Below, one piece after another: positions 14,474 to 23,983 of a stretch of 60,361 bases of DNA. Position numbers and translations under genes: made by a program. The DNA comes from DASXAQ01 sp036406615 (GTDB lineage: Bacteria > Actinomycetota > UBA4738), in NCBI GenBank assembly GCA_036406615.1, contig DASXAQ010000023.1, positions 1-60,361 of the forward strand, given 5' to 3'. Every line of letters begins with the position of its first letter. The stretch's first letter is position 1. The notes under the pieces were generated by a model. The model saw only the letters and a list, made by a program, of their open reading frames with translations, searched no databases and was not told the origin of the DNA.

Positions 14474-15286
14474 ATGGCCGCATCCGAACCGGGCGCGCCG
14501 GCCCACCCGCCGGGGCATGAGCTGGAGGGCAGGGCCGCCGTGGTCACGGGCGGCAGCCGCGGCATCGGCCTGGCCATCGCGCTGGCGCTTGCGCGGGCGG
14601 GCGCCGACGTCGCCCTCGCGGCGCGGAGCGCGGAGCAGCTCGAGGGGGCGCGGGGCCGCGTCGAGGCGGAAGGCGCACGGCGCGCGATCGGCGTGCCGTG
14701 CGACGTGACCGACGCTGACGCGGTGGAGTCGCTGATGTCCCGGACCCTCGAGGCCTTCGGCACCGTGGACATCCTGGTGAACAACGCCGGCGGCGCGCCG
14801 TTCACCGCAACCGTCGACCAGATCCGTCCCGACGGGTTCGACAAGTACTTCCGCGCGAACTTCACCGGCGCCTTGCTGTGCACGCGCGCCGTCGGGCCCA
14901 TCCTGCTGGACAAGCGCGACGGGTGCGTCCTCAACGTGGCCTCGGTCGCCGGGCTGATCGCGAGCCCCGGGCTCTCCTACTACTCCGCCGCGAAGGCGGC
15001 GCTGATCAACCTCACGCGAACGACGGCGCGCGAGTGGGCGCACGCGGGCGTGCGCGTGAACGCGGTGGCGCCGGGCTGGATCCAGACCGAGCTCAACGAC
15101 GCGCTGCGCGCCTCCCCGGAGGTCGAACGCGGCATCCTGAACCAGATCCCACTCGGTCGGTGGGGCCGCGCCGAGGAGGTCGCGGCCGCGGCGCTGTTCC
15201 TGTGCTCCCCCGCCGCGTCGTTCGTCACCGGCTCCGTGCTGGTGGTCGACGGCGGCCAGACGACGTCGGCGCTCACCGAGCCGTAG
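14474..15286 (+). CDS. short-chain dehydrogenase/reductase (SDR)
   Basis: The 270-residue protein is a classical SDR. The nucleotide loop is TGGSRGIG (about residues 26-33), which with a following Arg favours NADPH; NNAGG stabilises the fold, Ser of the SVAG segment plus the YSAAK Tyr/Lys pair form the active site, and the C-terminal FVTGSVLVVDGG is the usual FabG-like end. It may be a 3-oxoacyl reductase or another alcohol dehydrogenase; the substrate is open. AGGAGGT at 14458-14464 fixes the ATG at 14474. Confidence 0.92.
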   Translation: MAASEPGAPAHPPGHELEGRAAVVTGGSRGIGLAIALALARAGADVALAARSAEQLEGARGRVEAEGARRAIGVPCDVTDADAVESLMSRTLEAFGTVDILVNNAGGAPFTATVDQIRPDGFDKYFRANFTGALLCTRAVGPILLDKRDGCVLNVASVAGLIASPGLSYYSAAKAALINLTRTTAREWAHAGVRVNAVAPGWIQTELNDALRASPEVERGILNQIPLGRWGRAEEVAAAALFLCSPAASFVTGSVLVVDGGQTTSALTEP

Positions 15287-15359
15287 ACGCCCTGCCGATC
15301 GGGCCCGGTAGCCCCGGCCCCTCGTGGCGCCCCGACGCGCGCCGGGCCCGGCCGCTTCG

Positions 15360-15365
15360 TACACT
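15360..15365 (+). promoter_or_regulatory. -10 element of the cyclase/AAA gene
   Basis: TACACT is followed by six bases and the GTG at 15372, without a ribosome site, as expected for a leaderless mRNA. It supports the GTG over upstream in-frame starts. Confidence 0.45.
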
Positions 15366-15371
15366 GCTGCC

Positions 15372-18300
15372 GTGGAGACCTGCGAGCGTTGCGGCGCCTC
15401 CCTGCCGGTGGGCGTTCGGTTCTGCCCCTCGTGCGGCGCACCCGCTCCGGGATCCGATCCCCCCTCCGAGCGCAAGCTCGTCACCGTGCTGTTCGCGGAC
15501 CTGACCAGCTCGACGAGCCTCGCCGAGGGGATGGACCCCGAAGCGTTCAAGGAGCTGATGGACGAGTACTTCCGGGTGCTTCGCCGCGAGCTGGAGGCCG
15601 AAGGCGGGACGGTGGAGAAGTTCATCGGCGACGCGGTGATGGCCGTGTTCGGCGTACCGACGGCCCATGAGGACGACCCCGCGCGCGCCCTGCGGGCGGC
15701 GCTGCGAATGCGGGTGGCGCTGGGCGGTCTCAACGAGCGGCTCGCGTCGACGCACGGGATCGAGCTGTCGGTGCGAACCGGCGTGAACACCGGCGAGGTC
15801 ATCGCGGTCACCGAGCCGCGCCCCGGCGAGGCGATGGTGGCCGGCGACGCGGTGAACGTGGCCAAGCGGCTCGAGGAGGCGGCCGCTCCCGGACAGGTGC
15901 TGGTGTCGGAGCGCACGGCGCATGCCAGCGCGGGCGCGAACGTGCGCGACGTGGGGCCGCTCGAGCTGAAGGGCAAGTCGCGCACGGTTCGCGCGTACGA
16001 GGTCATGGACGTCGAGGCCTGGGGGTCCCGGACGCTCGATCGCCGCGCGCCGATGGTCGGACGCGAGGCCGAGCTCACGCTGTTGCGTTCGCTCTACCAA
16101 CGCGTCACGACGGACCGGCGCCCGCACCTCGTGACCATCTACGGTGACCCGGGGGTGGGCAAGAGCCGCCTGGTGGAGGAATTCCAATCGTGGGCCGCCG
16201 GGCTGGACGCCGCCCCCGCTGCCGTGGCCGGCCGCTGCCTGCCCTACGGCGAGGGCGTCACGTACTGGCCGCTGGCCGAGATCCTGAAGGGCGGCGCCGG
16301 CGTGGTGGACAGCGACCCCTCCGACGTCGCGCTGTCGAAGATCGCGGCGTCGGCCGCGGCCCTGCTGTCGACGGGGCTGTCGGCCAACCCGGAGCGGGCG
16401 GTGTGGGCGCTCTGCGTCACGGTGGGCCTCGACCCCCCCGGATCGCCGTTCGCCGGCATGGAGCCGCGCCAGCTGCACCGCGAGATCGTGGAGGCGTGGC
16501 GTTCGTACTTCTCCGCGCTGGCCGAGTCGGGGCCGACCACCGTTGTCATCGAGGATCTGCACTGGGCCGACCCGGCCATGCTCCAGCTGCTCGGGGACCT
16601 GGTCGACACCGCCCAGGGAGCGCTGCTCTTCCTGTGTCCGTCGCGGCCCGACCTCGCGACCCGCCGCCGCGAGTGGGGCGGCGGCCGGCACAATGGGTCG
16701 AGCATCCTGCTGCAGCCGCTTCCGGTGCCCGACGCGGCGCGCCTGCTCGACCTGCTCGCCGCCGACGCCCTGTCGCCCGAGCAGCGGGGCCTGGTGCTAG
16801 AACGGGCCGGCGGCAACCCGCTGTTCCTCGAAGAGCTCATCCGCTACTTCGTCCTGGACCGGCCGCCCGCGAGGACGTCCCGCCACGTGGCCGAGGCGGC
16901 GGAGATCCCCGACACGGTGCAGGGCCTGCTCGCCGCCCGCATGGACCTCCTGGATCCGGCCGACAAGCGCGTCCTGCAGTCGGCGGCGGTCGTCGGGCGC
17001 GTGTTCTGGAACGGACCGGTGCTGCGACTGCTCAACGGGGAGGGCGAACGCCTGGACGAATCCCTGCGGCGCCTGCAGGAGCGCGGCCTGGTCGAGGTGC
17101 GGCTCGCGTCATCCGTGCGGGACGAGGACGAGTACGTGTTCAACCATGTCCTGACGCGCGACGTCGCGTACGAGTCGCTCCCGCGGCGGGAGCGCGGGCC
17201 CGCGCACGCGCGGGTGGCCGCCTGGCTCGAGGAGCGCGTCTCGGAGCGCGCGTCGGAGTTCAGCGAGCTGCTGGCCCACCATTACGGCGAGGCGCACCGC
17301 ATGATCTCCCGCAGCGATCACGTCGATCCCGAGGCCGCGGAAGAGCTGCGCCGCAACGCATTCCGATTCTCGCTGCTCGCGGCCGAGCAGGCGCGCGCGA
17401 AGCTCGTGCTCGACGTGGCCGCGAGATTCGCGGAGTCCGCGCTTTCGATGGCCTCCGGGCCGCTGGAGCTCTCGGTCGCCCTGGAGGAGCTCGGCGCGAT
17501 CCGCTACCTGAACTCACAGGGCGACGAGGGCTGGGAGAACCTGACCCAGGCGCTCGACCTTCGATTGTCGGTCGAGCCGGACGATCACCGGGACATCGCG
17601 CGTCTGGCGGGGCGTGCGCTCGAGATCCCCGCCCGCGCCCCGGGGACGATGCGAACTCGCCCGCCACGGGCGGCGATCGAACCGTATCTGGAGATCGGGC
17701 TTGAGCACGCCGGCGAGAACGACAGCGAGGAGCTTGCGCGGCTGCTCATCGCGCATTCGTTCCTGCCGGTCACCGCCAAGGAGACCTACATCCCCGAGCA
17801 CGAATGGAGACAGGCCCGGCAGGCCGGTGAGCGCGCCGCGGAGATGGCGCTGCGCCTGCACCGGCCGGACCTGGCCTCGGCCGCGCTCGACGGGCTGGCC
17901 ATGCCCTTCATGGAACGCGACCAGTGGGGGCAGGCCGACCGCATCGTCCGGCGTCGCCTCGCGCTCACCGAGTCGCTGTCGGACGCGTGGGAGCTCGCCG
18001 ACATCTTCGCGAGCGCCTCGCAGGCAGCGCTGTTCATCGGGCGGTTCCGAGAGGCTGAGGGCTTCGCCGACCAAGGCATCCTCGCCGCGGGATCCGCCGC
18101 CCCGCCCCTGGCCCTGTACTGCCTCAACTGGCGCGCCTGGGCGCGCCAGTGCCGGGGGGCGTGGGACGAGGCCATGCAGGACGTCGAGGCGGTGCGCGCG
18201 CGCCTCGGCGACCTCCGGGAGCGGCCGCCCGCGTTGGCGGCGGACACGTTCGCGGTGGCGGCGTTCATCAGCGAGGCGCGCGGCGATCCGACGGGGGCTG

Positions 18301-18857
18301 ACGAGGCGCTGCGAACCCTGTCGTGGCTCGAGGAGGTCGAGGACCGACCGGGACCCGGCTGGGCTTCGTTCCGCGCACAGGTGCTGGCACGGCGTGGGGA
18401 GTTTGCCGAAGCCCACGCAGCCCTTGACGCGGCCCACGGCGATGAGGGCCACGACTACGGCAGGGGTGTGCTGCTGCAGGCCCGATGTGCGGTCGTCGAG
18501 CTCGAGGGCAACTGGGACCGGGCACCCGCGCTCGCCGTCACGGCGTTGGCACATGCGACCGAGGCGGGCCTGCTCGCCCTGCCGTTGTTCTCCGGCCGGC
18601 TCAACGCCATCGTGGCGCTGGCGAATGGAGACGACGCGGCCGGGATCGAGGCGCTGGGAGCGGCGGCCAGGGGCCTGCACGACCTGGGCGCGGAGTGGGA
18701 GGCGGCGCGAGCCGACCTCGCGCTGGCCGAAGCCCTGCGTGCGCGCTCCGAGGCCTCGGCCGTGCGCGCGCTCCTGGACCGTTCGATCCGGACGTTCCAG
18801 CGACTGGGATCCGTCGCCGAGCTGCAGCGGGCGCAGGAGCTCGTGGACGCGATCTAG
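15372..18857 (+). CDS. zinc ribbon - class III nucleotidyl cyclase - AAA ATPase - helical repeat signalling protein
   Basis: The 1161-residue protein opens with a zinc ribbon (Cys4, Cys7, Cys18, Cys21). A class III adenylate/guanylate cyclase domain follows, with TVLFADLTSS and FIGDAVMAVFG carrying the two metal-binding Asp residues, and GVNTGEV. Next is a predicted ATPase: Walker A GDPGVGKS near residue 258 and Walker B TVVIEDLHWAD near 390, as in large STAND regulators. The last 600 residues are helical, TPR-like repeats. The usual C-terminal LuxR domain is absent. It probably makes cyclic nucleotide in response to a protein or ATP signal; the cue is unknown. Its stop overlaps that of the convergent gene (CTAG). 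Confidence 0.9.
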   Translation: METCERCGASLPVGVRFCPSCGAPAPGSDPPSERKLVTVLFADLTSSTSLAEGMDPEAFKELMDEYFRVLRRELEAEGGTVEKFIGDAVMAVFGVPTAHEDDPARALRAALRMRVALGGLNERLASTHGIELSVRTGVNTGEVIAVTEPRPGEAMVAGDAVNVAKRLEEAAAPGQVLVSERTAHASAGANVRDVGPLELKGKSRTVRAYEVMDVEAWGSRTLDRRAPMVGREAELTLLRSLYQRVTTDRRPHLVTIYGDPGVGKSRLVEEFQSWAAGLDAAPAAVAGRCLPYGEGVTYWPLAEILKGGAGVVDSDPSDVALSKIAASAAALLSTGLSANPERAVWALCVTVGLDPPGSPFAGMEPRQLHREIVEAWRSYFSALAESGPTTVVIEDLHWADPAMLQLLGDLVDTAQGALLFLCPSRPDLATRRREWGGGRHNGSSILLQPLPVPDAARLLDLLAADALSPEQRGLVLERAGGNPLFLEELIRYFVLDRPPARTSRHVAEAAEIPDTVQGLLAARMDLLDPADKRVLQSAAVVGRVFWNGPVLRLLNGEGERLDESLRRLQERGLVEVRLASSVRDEDEYVFNHVLTRDVAYESLPRRERGPAHARVAAWLEERVSERASEFSELLAHHYGEAHRMISRSDHVDPEAAEELRRNAFRFSLLAAEQARAKLVLDVAARFAESALSMASGPLELSVALEELGAIRYLNSQGDEGWENLTQALDLRLSVEPDDHRDIARLAGRALEIPARAPGTMRTRPPRAAIEPYLEIGLEHAGENDSEELARLLIAHSFLPVTAKETYIPEHEWRQARQAGERAAEMALRLHRPDLASAALDGLAMPFMERDQWGQADRIVRRRLALTESLSDAWELADIFASASQAALFIGRFREAEGFADQGILAAGSAAPPLALYCLNWRAWARQCRGAWDEAMQDVEAVRARLGDLRERPPALAADTFAVAAFISEARGDPTGADEALRTLSWLEEVEDRPGPGWASFRAQVLARRGEFAEAHAALDAAHGDEGHDYGRGVLLQARCAVVELEGNWDRAPALAVTALAHATEAGLLALPLFSGRLNAIVALANGDDAAGIEALGAAARGLHDLGAEWEAARADLALAEALRARSEASAVRALLDRSIRTFQRLGSVAELQRAQELVDAI

Positions 18858-19420
18858 GAGCCGTCGCCGGAGCCGCCGGCCGACTGGTCGTCCGGGTAGT
18901 GTGGCCGCCGGTAGTACCGGATGAAGCCGAAGGACGTCACGGAGCTCTGCAGCCCGTCGATCTTGCTGAGGCCCTGGTTCACGTCGAGCAGTGAGTCGCG
19001 GACCAGGTCGAACGACTCCCCTCCCACCTCGATGAGGAGGTCGAAGTTGCCGGCGACCAGCGTGGTCCCCAGGTGCTGAAGGTTGTCGTTCGCGAGCTCC
19101 AAGGTCTTGTCGAAGGCGGCGTGTACGAGCTTCGGATCGACGTTGAGCTGGATGAACGACAGGATCGGCGGGCGCGGGCTCCACACGATTCGCTGCGGCG
19201 AGTACTTGAGGCCCACGGCCGTAACGGGGTCGCCGAGGCGCCGCACCCGGTCGAGGAATCCCTCCAGCCGATCGAAGCTCTCGAGCGTCGCCACGGCGAA
19301 CGCCTCGTACGCACCCGTCAGCGTCGCGATGCACCGAACGCCGTGGATGTGCTCGAGCTTGTGCAGGACCTTGTCGGACGCCTTCGGCAGGAACGTGTAC
19401 ACGTCGAAGTCGTTCGTCAT
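18854..19420 (-). CDS. tandem RAM (Lrp/AsnC ligand-binding) domain protein without HTH
   Basis: This 188-residue protein contains two similar alpha/beta halves. The first (about 5-75) has VYTFLPKASDKVLHKLEHIHGVRCIATLTGAYEAF, cut here into its two parts by a loop; the second (about 88-170) has FIQLNVDP, LGTTLVAGNFDLLIEV and ISKIDGLQ-like ends. Both fit the ferredoxin-like Lrp C-terminal domain, but there is no DNA-binding part. The ATG at 19420 is used because GAGGAGG lies 7 bases before it. It may bind an amino acid or be a partner of another Lrp protein. Confidence 0.68.
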   Translation of the reverse strand: MTNDFDVYTFLPKASDKVLHKLEHIHGVRCIATLTGAYEAFAVATLESFDRLEGFLDRVRRLGDPVTAVGLKYSPQRIVWSPRPPILSFIQLNVDPKLVHAAFDKTLELANDNLQHLGTTLVAGNFDLLIEVGGESFDLVRDSLLDVNQGLSKIDGLQSSVTSFGFIRYYRRPHYPDDQSAGGSGDGS

Positions 19421-19497
19421 CGCCACCCCCTCCTCTCAGCGCCTCCGGAGCCGGAGTCCGAGTAGTTGACGCCATCCGGGCTGGTTCTGGCAAGGGT

Positions 19498-19514
19498 GGG
19501 CGAACGTTTCGCCC
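19498..19514. terminator. short GC-rich hairpin downstream of the deacetylase gene
   Basis: GGGCGAA (19498-19504), a three-base loop, and TTCGCCC (19508-19514) form a perfect 7-bp stem between the deacetylase stop and the RAM-domain gene. There is no T tract on either strand, so termination is only a possibility. Confidence 0.3.
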
Positions 19515-19538
19515 CGTTCGTCCTGCGTGCCCGTGCGA

Positions 19539-20693
19539 TTACGGGGGAAGGCCGTGCGCGGGGAAGATCTCGCGCCTGACCTCCCGCACGACGGCGGCGA
19601 CCGCCTCGTCCTTCCCCCGGTTGGGGACAGGCGGCTCGGACAGGAACTCGGGGACGGACATCCGGTAGTCGTGGCGCACGACCTCGAGCCACGCTTCGGG
19701 GAGGTAGTCGGGGATCTCCTGACCCGCCATCTCGGCGAAGAAGATCGTCCACGCCCGCGGCACCACGCGCGCCCATTGATAGCCGCCGCCGCCGGTCGCC
19801 AGCCATCGCCCGCCCGCCGACGACTCGTGCGCCATCGCGTGCAGCAGGGTTGCCGCGCGCATGTACGCGGCGGTCGTCAGGTCGACCATCGCCAGCGGAT
19901 CGGTCGCGTGCGTGTCGCACCCCAGCTGGGTCACGAGCACGTCCGGCTTCCACGCGGCCACCAGCGGCGGCACGACCTCCTCGAGCGCGCGGATCCACGC
20001 GTCGTCGCCCGTGTACGGCAGCACGGGCACGTTGACCTTCGTGCCCACAGCCTCGCCCGCACCGCGCTCTTCGACGAACCCCGTCCCCGGGAACAACGTC
20101 CGGCCGTTCTGGTGGATCGAGATCGTGAGCACACGCGGGTCGTCGTAGAAGATCGCCTGCGGACCGTCGCCGTGGTGGACGTCGACGTCGACGTACGCGA
20201 TGCGCCGGGCACCCTCGCGCAGCAGCCACGCGATGGCGATCGCGGGATCGTCGTAGACGCAGAACCCGCTGGCTCGCTCCGGCATCGCGTGGTGCAGTCC
20301 CCCCGCCGGGTTGAACGCATGCTGGGCCCGGCCCGTCCATACCGCCCGGGCCGCTTCGAGCGACGCGCCGGCGACGCGCGCGGACGCCTCGTGCATCTGC
20401 GGGAACACGGGGTTGTCGCCGGGGCCGAAGCCGAACCGCCACCAATCACCGTCTCGCCCGTGCCCGGCCGCCTTCACCGCGTCGAGGTACGCGGGCGTGT
20501 GCACCAGGAGGAGCTCTTCGTCGCCGGCGCTGGCTGCGGGGGCCTCGCGCACCCGGTCGCCGTGCAGCAGCCCGAAGTCGACGATCAGCTGACGCGTCAG
20601 GATCACGCGCGCGGGGCGAAGTGGGTGCTCGGGGCCGAGGTCGTAGACGGGAGCGTCGTCTCCGTACCAGATCAGCTCGACGCGCTCGCTCAC
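19539..20693 (-). CDS. AcuC-type deacetylase (histone deacetylase superfamily)
   Basis: The 384-residue protein is a class I HDAC-like zinc amidohydrolase. Key residues are visible: the NPAGGLHHA segment with the catalytic His pair, YVDVDVHHGDG and the metal-binding Asp/His, ISIHQNG, LGCDTHATDPLA with the second Asp, and the GGGGY motif near the C-terminus. AcuC removes acetyl groups from acetyl-CoA synthetase in Bacillus; the substrate here is inferred only. GTG start overlaps the stop of the upstream gene (GTGA 20690-20693), so it is the last gene of the murA-led block. Confidence 0.9.
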   Translation of the reverse strand: MSERVELIWYGDDAPVYDLGPEHPLRPARVILTRQLIVDFGLLHGDRVREAPAASAGDEELLLVHTPAYLDAVKAAGHGRDGDWWRFGFGPGDNPVFPQMHEASARVAGASLEAARAVWTGRAQHAFNPAGGLHHAMPERASGFCVYDDPAIAIAWLLREGARRIAYVDVDVHHGDGPQAIFYDDPRVLTISIHQNGRTLFPGTGFVEERGAGEAVGTKVNVPVLPYTGDDAWIRALEEVVPPLVAAWKPDVLVTQLGCDTHATDPLAMVDLTTAAYMRAATLLHAMAHESSAGGRWLATGGGGYQWARVVPRAWTIFFAEMAGQEIPDYLPEAWLEVVRHDYRMSVPEFLSEPPVPNRGKDEAVAAVVREVRREIFPAHGLPP

Positions 20694-22645
20694 GGCACGG
20701 GCGAGCCTACGGCAACGGCGGACGCCGGACGCCCGGCGCTTTCCGGCATCAGCAGCGCCGGGTACGCCAGCGCCGCCAACGCGTACAGGAAGCAGGGGGC
20801 GGCCGCGGCCAGGCCGGTGTCGTTCACGAAGAATCCCACCATGCTCGACAGCAGCAACACGACGATCACGTCGCGCCACCCCGGCTCGACGGCGAGGCCC
20901 TCGTCGATCGGCCTCGGGGCGGCCAGTGTCAGCCACAGCGCGGCCGGCAGGCCGAGCAACGGGATCAGCGCCGCCGGCGCATGGGCCACCTGCCGCAGGC
21001 CGACCCCGAGCCGGTGGCGGACCTCTGCCAGGAACGCCGGGATCCGGCCCCCGCTCTGGCGGACGAAGTGCGTGACGTGCGTGGCCGCGCCCCCCGCGAG
21101 GTACCGGCTGGCCAGCAGCACGATCGCCAGCCCGGCCAGCGCCACCGCCGCGGCCAGGGCCACCTCTCGCACGCGCAGCCGGCCGCGGGATCGAAGCTGC
21201 CACCACAGCCCCGCCGCGACGAACAGCGTCAGCGCGCCGCCCAGGTCGGCCCCGAGCGACGGCCAGCCCGCGACGATGCCCGACGCGAACAGGACGGCGC
21301 CGCCCTGCCACGGTGGGAACCGGAACGCGGCGAACAGCACCCCGGCGAGCAGCGTCGCCTCGAACGCGTTCGGCAGCCCGTACAGGCGCACGCCGTCGAA
21401 CATGGTGCCGCCCAGCAGCGGCACGCGAAGGCCGTGGCCGCCGAGGGCAAGGTCCAGCAGGATCGCCCCGGCGCCGACCGCGCCGAGGAACGACAGCGGT
21501 CCCAGCGGTGAGCCGGACGCGAAGCGAAGCGACAGCAACGCGAGCAGCACGCTGACGCCGATCAGGTACGGGATCGTGACCCAGTACGTCAGCCGCGGCA
21601 GCCAGCCCGCCAGCGCCATCGGGATGGGCATCGCGACCAGCGTCAGGATCGCGAACCGGGCGCCGGCTGCGGCGCCGGACGACAGGGCGCTTCGACGGCG
21701 CCGGGCGAGCGCGATCCAGACGGCGACGGCCGCCACGACCGCGATCGCGAGCTCGAGCAGCTGGATCGGCACCCGGATGCGGCGTTGATCGAGATGCCTG
21801 CGGTGCAGGGCGAACGGCGCAGCCGATCCGGTCACGGTGATCGGCGATCCGTCCATCGCCGACGGCTCCGGGATGCCGAAGAACGCCAGCACGGTCGGCG
21901 CCACGTCGACGTTGGCCACCAGCCCGGCCTGGCGCGTCGTCTCGGACGTGAGGGTATGGAACGGCCCGTTCGCCGGTAACAGCTCGTTCGCGGCCTCGCG
22001 GCCCGCGGCAACCGCTATTGGCACCACTTCGTCCCCGGCGCGATTCATCGTGCCGGAAGGGTAGGGTGCCAACACGATCACCATGGTCGCCTTGGGAAAC
22101 GAGGGCGAAAGGACGCTGCCTCCCAACACGGCCGCGGTCTTCGTCAGTGGAACGGGCCCAGCCTGTTGGACGATCAAGCTCCGCGGCACGGCTCGCACCC
22201 CCGCACAGCGGCCGGGAAGTGCATAGTGCGGCCCGATGAGGTGCGCGAGCAGCGGTGGCGGCTGCCAGCCGGTCCTCGGGGCGCTCACGCACGTGGGGAT
22301 GCCGTGCCGGCGCAACGTGTCGACGAGCAGCCCGACCTGGGCGCCACCGGGCGGCGCGCCGGAGCCCAGGCTTTCATACACGGATGGCGGGTCGCTTCGG
22401 TAGTTCTCATCGGTGGCCATCAGGCCCGCGCCCCCCGCGCGCGCAAGCTGCCGGAACGCCGGCACCCGCATGAAGCTCTCGAACGTCGTCGGCCCCACCA
22501 CGATCAGCACGACCGTCGCCGGGCCCGAGGGAACGACCGGAAACGCTCCCGGCGTCGCGGCGGAGGCCGAAGCCCCCGGCCAGAGAGCCACGGCAGCGCA
22601 AAGGGAGGCGCCGGCGAACCGGGCGGCCCGGCGCGGCGCGCTCAC
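20690..22645 (-). CDS. exported alkaline-phosphatase-fold domain fused to a polytopic membrane domain, unknown
   Basis: The gene encodes 651 residues. A signal peptide (about 1-30, ending GASASAA) leads to an extracytoplasmic domain with traits of the alkaline phosphatase superfamily (VVLIVVGPTTFESF, TDENYRSDPPSVYESLGSG, VDVAPTVLAFFGI). From about residue 250 come ten or more transmembrane helices. The normal catalytic Asp-Ser/Thr at the first strand is replaced (GPTT), so catalysis is uncertain. The GTG at 22645 was chosen for its clean signal peptide. It sits between murA and an AcuC homologue; a cell-surface or envelope role is inferred. Confidence 0.62.
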   Translation of the reverse strand: MSAPRRAARFAGASLCAAVALWPGASASAATPGAFPVVPSGPATVVLIVVGPTTFESFMRVPAFRQLARAGGAGLMATDENYRSDPPSVYESLGSGAPPGGAQVGLLVDTLRRHGIPTCVSAPRTGWQPPPLLAHLIGPHYALPGRCAGVRAVPRSLIVQQAGPVPLTKTAAVLGGSVLSPSFPKATMVIVLAPYPSGTMNRAGDEVVPIAVAAGREAANELLPANGPFHTLTSETTRQAGLVANVDVAPTVLAFFGIPEPSAMDGSPITVTGSAAPFALHRRHLDQRRIRVPIQLLELAIAVVAAVAVWIALARRRRSALSSGAAAGARFAILTLVAMPIPMALAGWLPRLTYWVTIPYLIGVSVLLALLSLRFASGSPLGPLSFLGAVGAGAILLDLALGGHGLRVPLLGGTMFDGVRLYGLPNAFEATLLAGVLFAAFRFPPWQGGAVLFASGIVAGWPSLGADLGGALTLFVAAGLWWQLRSRGRLRVREVALAAAVALAGLAIVLLASRYLAGGAATHVTHFVRQSGGRIPAFLAEVRHRLGVGLRQVAHAPAALIPLLGLPAALWLTLAAPRPIDEGLAVEPGWRDVIVVLLLSSMVGFFVNDTGLAAAAPCFLYALAALAYPALLMPESAGRPASAVAVGSPVP

Positions 22646-22658
22646 GGCACGCGGCCGG

Positions 22659-23930
22659 TCACGACGCGGTGGAGACGGGCTCCCGCTCGCGTCGAACCTG
22701 TGCCCCGAGGGCGGCGAGCTTGCCCTCCAGGTCCTGGTAGCCCCGGTCAAGGTGGTACGCGCCGGAGATCTCGGTGACCCCGTCCGCCGTCAGGCCGGCG
22801 ATCACCAGCGCCGCCCCGGCCCGAAGGTCCGGCGCGCGAACGGGCGCGGCCGACAGGCGATCGACGCCCCGGATCACCGCGTGGTGGCCCTCGGTCCGGA
22901 TGTCCGCCCCCATCCGGTTGAGCTCGTCGACGAACATGAACCGGCTCTCGAACACGTTCTCGGTCGCGATGCCGGTGCCCCGCGCGGTCGCGAGCAGCGC
23001 CATCATCTGCGGCTGCAGATCCGTCGGGAACCCCGGGTACGGCAGCGTGACGAAGTCCACGGCGCGGGCGCGTCCAGACAGCTTCACGCGAAGGCCGGCG
23101 GGGTCGACCTCGATCTCCGCTCCCGCGTCGGCCAGCTTCGCCAGCACCAGGTCCAGGTGATCGGCGCGAGCGTCGCGCAGCACGATGTCGCCGCCGGTGG
23201 CGCACACCGCGATCGCATACGTTCCCGCTTCGATTCGGTCGGGAACGACGCGATGTCGGACGCCGCGGAACGCTGTGCCGCCCTGGATTTCGATGGCCGT
23301 CGTGCCCGCGCCGTCGATCTTGGCTCCCATCTCCGACAACATGCGGGCCAGGTCCTGGATCTCCGGCTCGCGCGCGGCGTTCTCGATCACGGTCGTGCCG
23401 GCCGCGCCGACGGCCGCCATCAGGATGTTCTCGGTGGCGCCGACGCTCGGGAAGTCGAGCGAGACGACGGCGCCGTGCAGCGACGGCGCCTTGGCGTTCA
23501 GGTACCCGTGCTCGTACGAGAACTCGACGCCCATCCGTTCGAAGCCCTTGAGGTGCAGGTCGATCTTGCGGGAGCCGATGTTGCAGCCGCCGGGCATCGC
23601 GACGCGAGCACGTCCCCCGCGTGCCAGCAGCGGACCGAGCACCACGATGGACGCCCGCATCTGCCGCACGAGCTCGTAGGGGGTCTCGACGCCGGCCGCG
23701 TCCCGAGCGTCGATCGTGAGCGTCGTCCCGTCCCAGGAGACGCCGGCGCCCAGGTGCTCGAGCACCTCGGCCATCGTGAAGCAGTCCGCGATCCGGGGGA
23801 CGTTCTCGATCACCGACGGGCCGTCGGCGAGCAACGACGCCGCCATCACCTTGAGCGCCGAGTTCTTCGCTCCCCCGATCGGCACCGTACCGGCCAGGGG
23901 TCCGCTGCCGGTGATGGCCAGGCGATCCAT
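22659..23930 (-). CDS. murA: UDP-N-acetylglucosamine 1-carboxyvinyltransferase
   Basis: This 423-residue enzyme transfers enolpyruvate to UDP-GlcNAc, the first committed step of peptidoglycan synthesis in the cytosol. The EPSP synthase-like double barrel begins GGAKNSALKVMAAS, and the active-site Cys is present in MPGGCNIGSRKID near residue 115, so the fosfomycin-sensitive form is expected. It follows atpC by 53 bases, a gap that contains its own TAGAAT box 7 bases before the ATG. Linkage of murA to atpC is common in Actinomycetota. Confidence 0.97.
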   Translation of the reverse strand: MDRLAITGSGPLAGTVPIGGAKNSALKVMAASLLADGPSVIENVPRIADCFTMAEVLEHLGAGVSWDGTTLTIDARDAAGVETPYELVRQMRASIVVLGPLLARGGRARVAMPGGCNIGSRKIDLHLKGFERMGVEFSYEHGYLNAKAPSLHGAVVSLDFPSVGATENILMAAVGAAGTTVIENAAREPEIQDLARMLSEMGAKIDGAGTTAIEIQGGTAFRGVRHRVVPDRIEAGTYAIAVCATGGDIVLRDARADHLDLVLAKLADAGAEIEVDPAGLRVKLSGRARAVDFVTLPYPGFPTDLQPQMMALLATARGTGIATENVFESRFMFVDELNRMGADIRTEGHHAVIRGVDRLSAAPVRAPDLRAGAALVIAGLTADGVTEISGAYHLDRGYQDLEGKLAALGAQVRREREPVSTAS

Positions 23931-23937
23931 GGGTGGG

Positions 23938-23943
23938 ATTCTA
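23938..23943 (-). promoter_or_regulatory. -10 element of murA
   Basis: TAGAAT on the minus strand is followed by 7 bases and the ATG at 23930. This would let murA be transcribed as a leaderless mRNA in addition to read-through from the atp operon. No strong -35 box. Confidence 0.45.
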
Positions 23944-23983
23944 GGTGCCGCGCCGGGCTCGGGCGGCGAAGATCATGTGGCGC

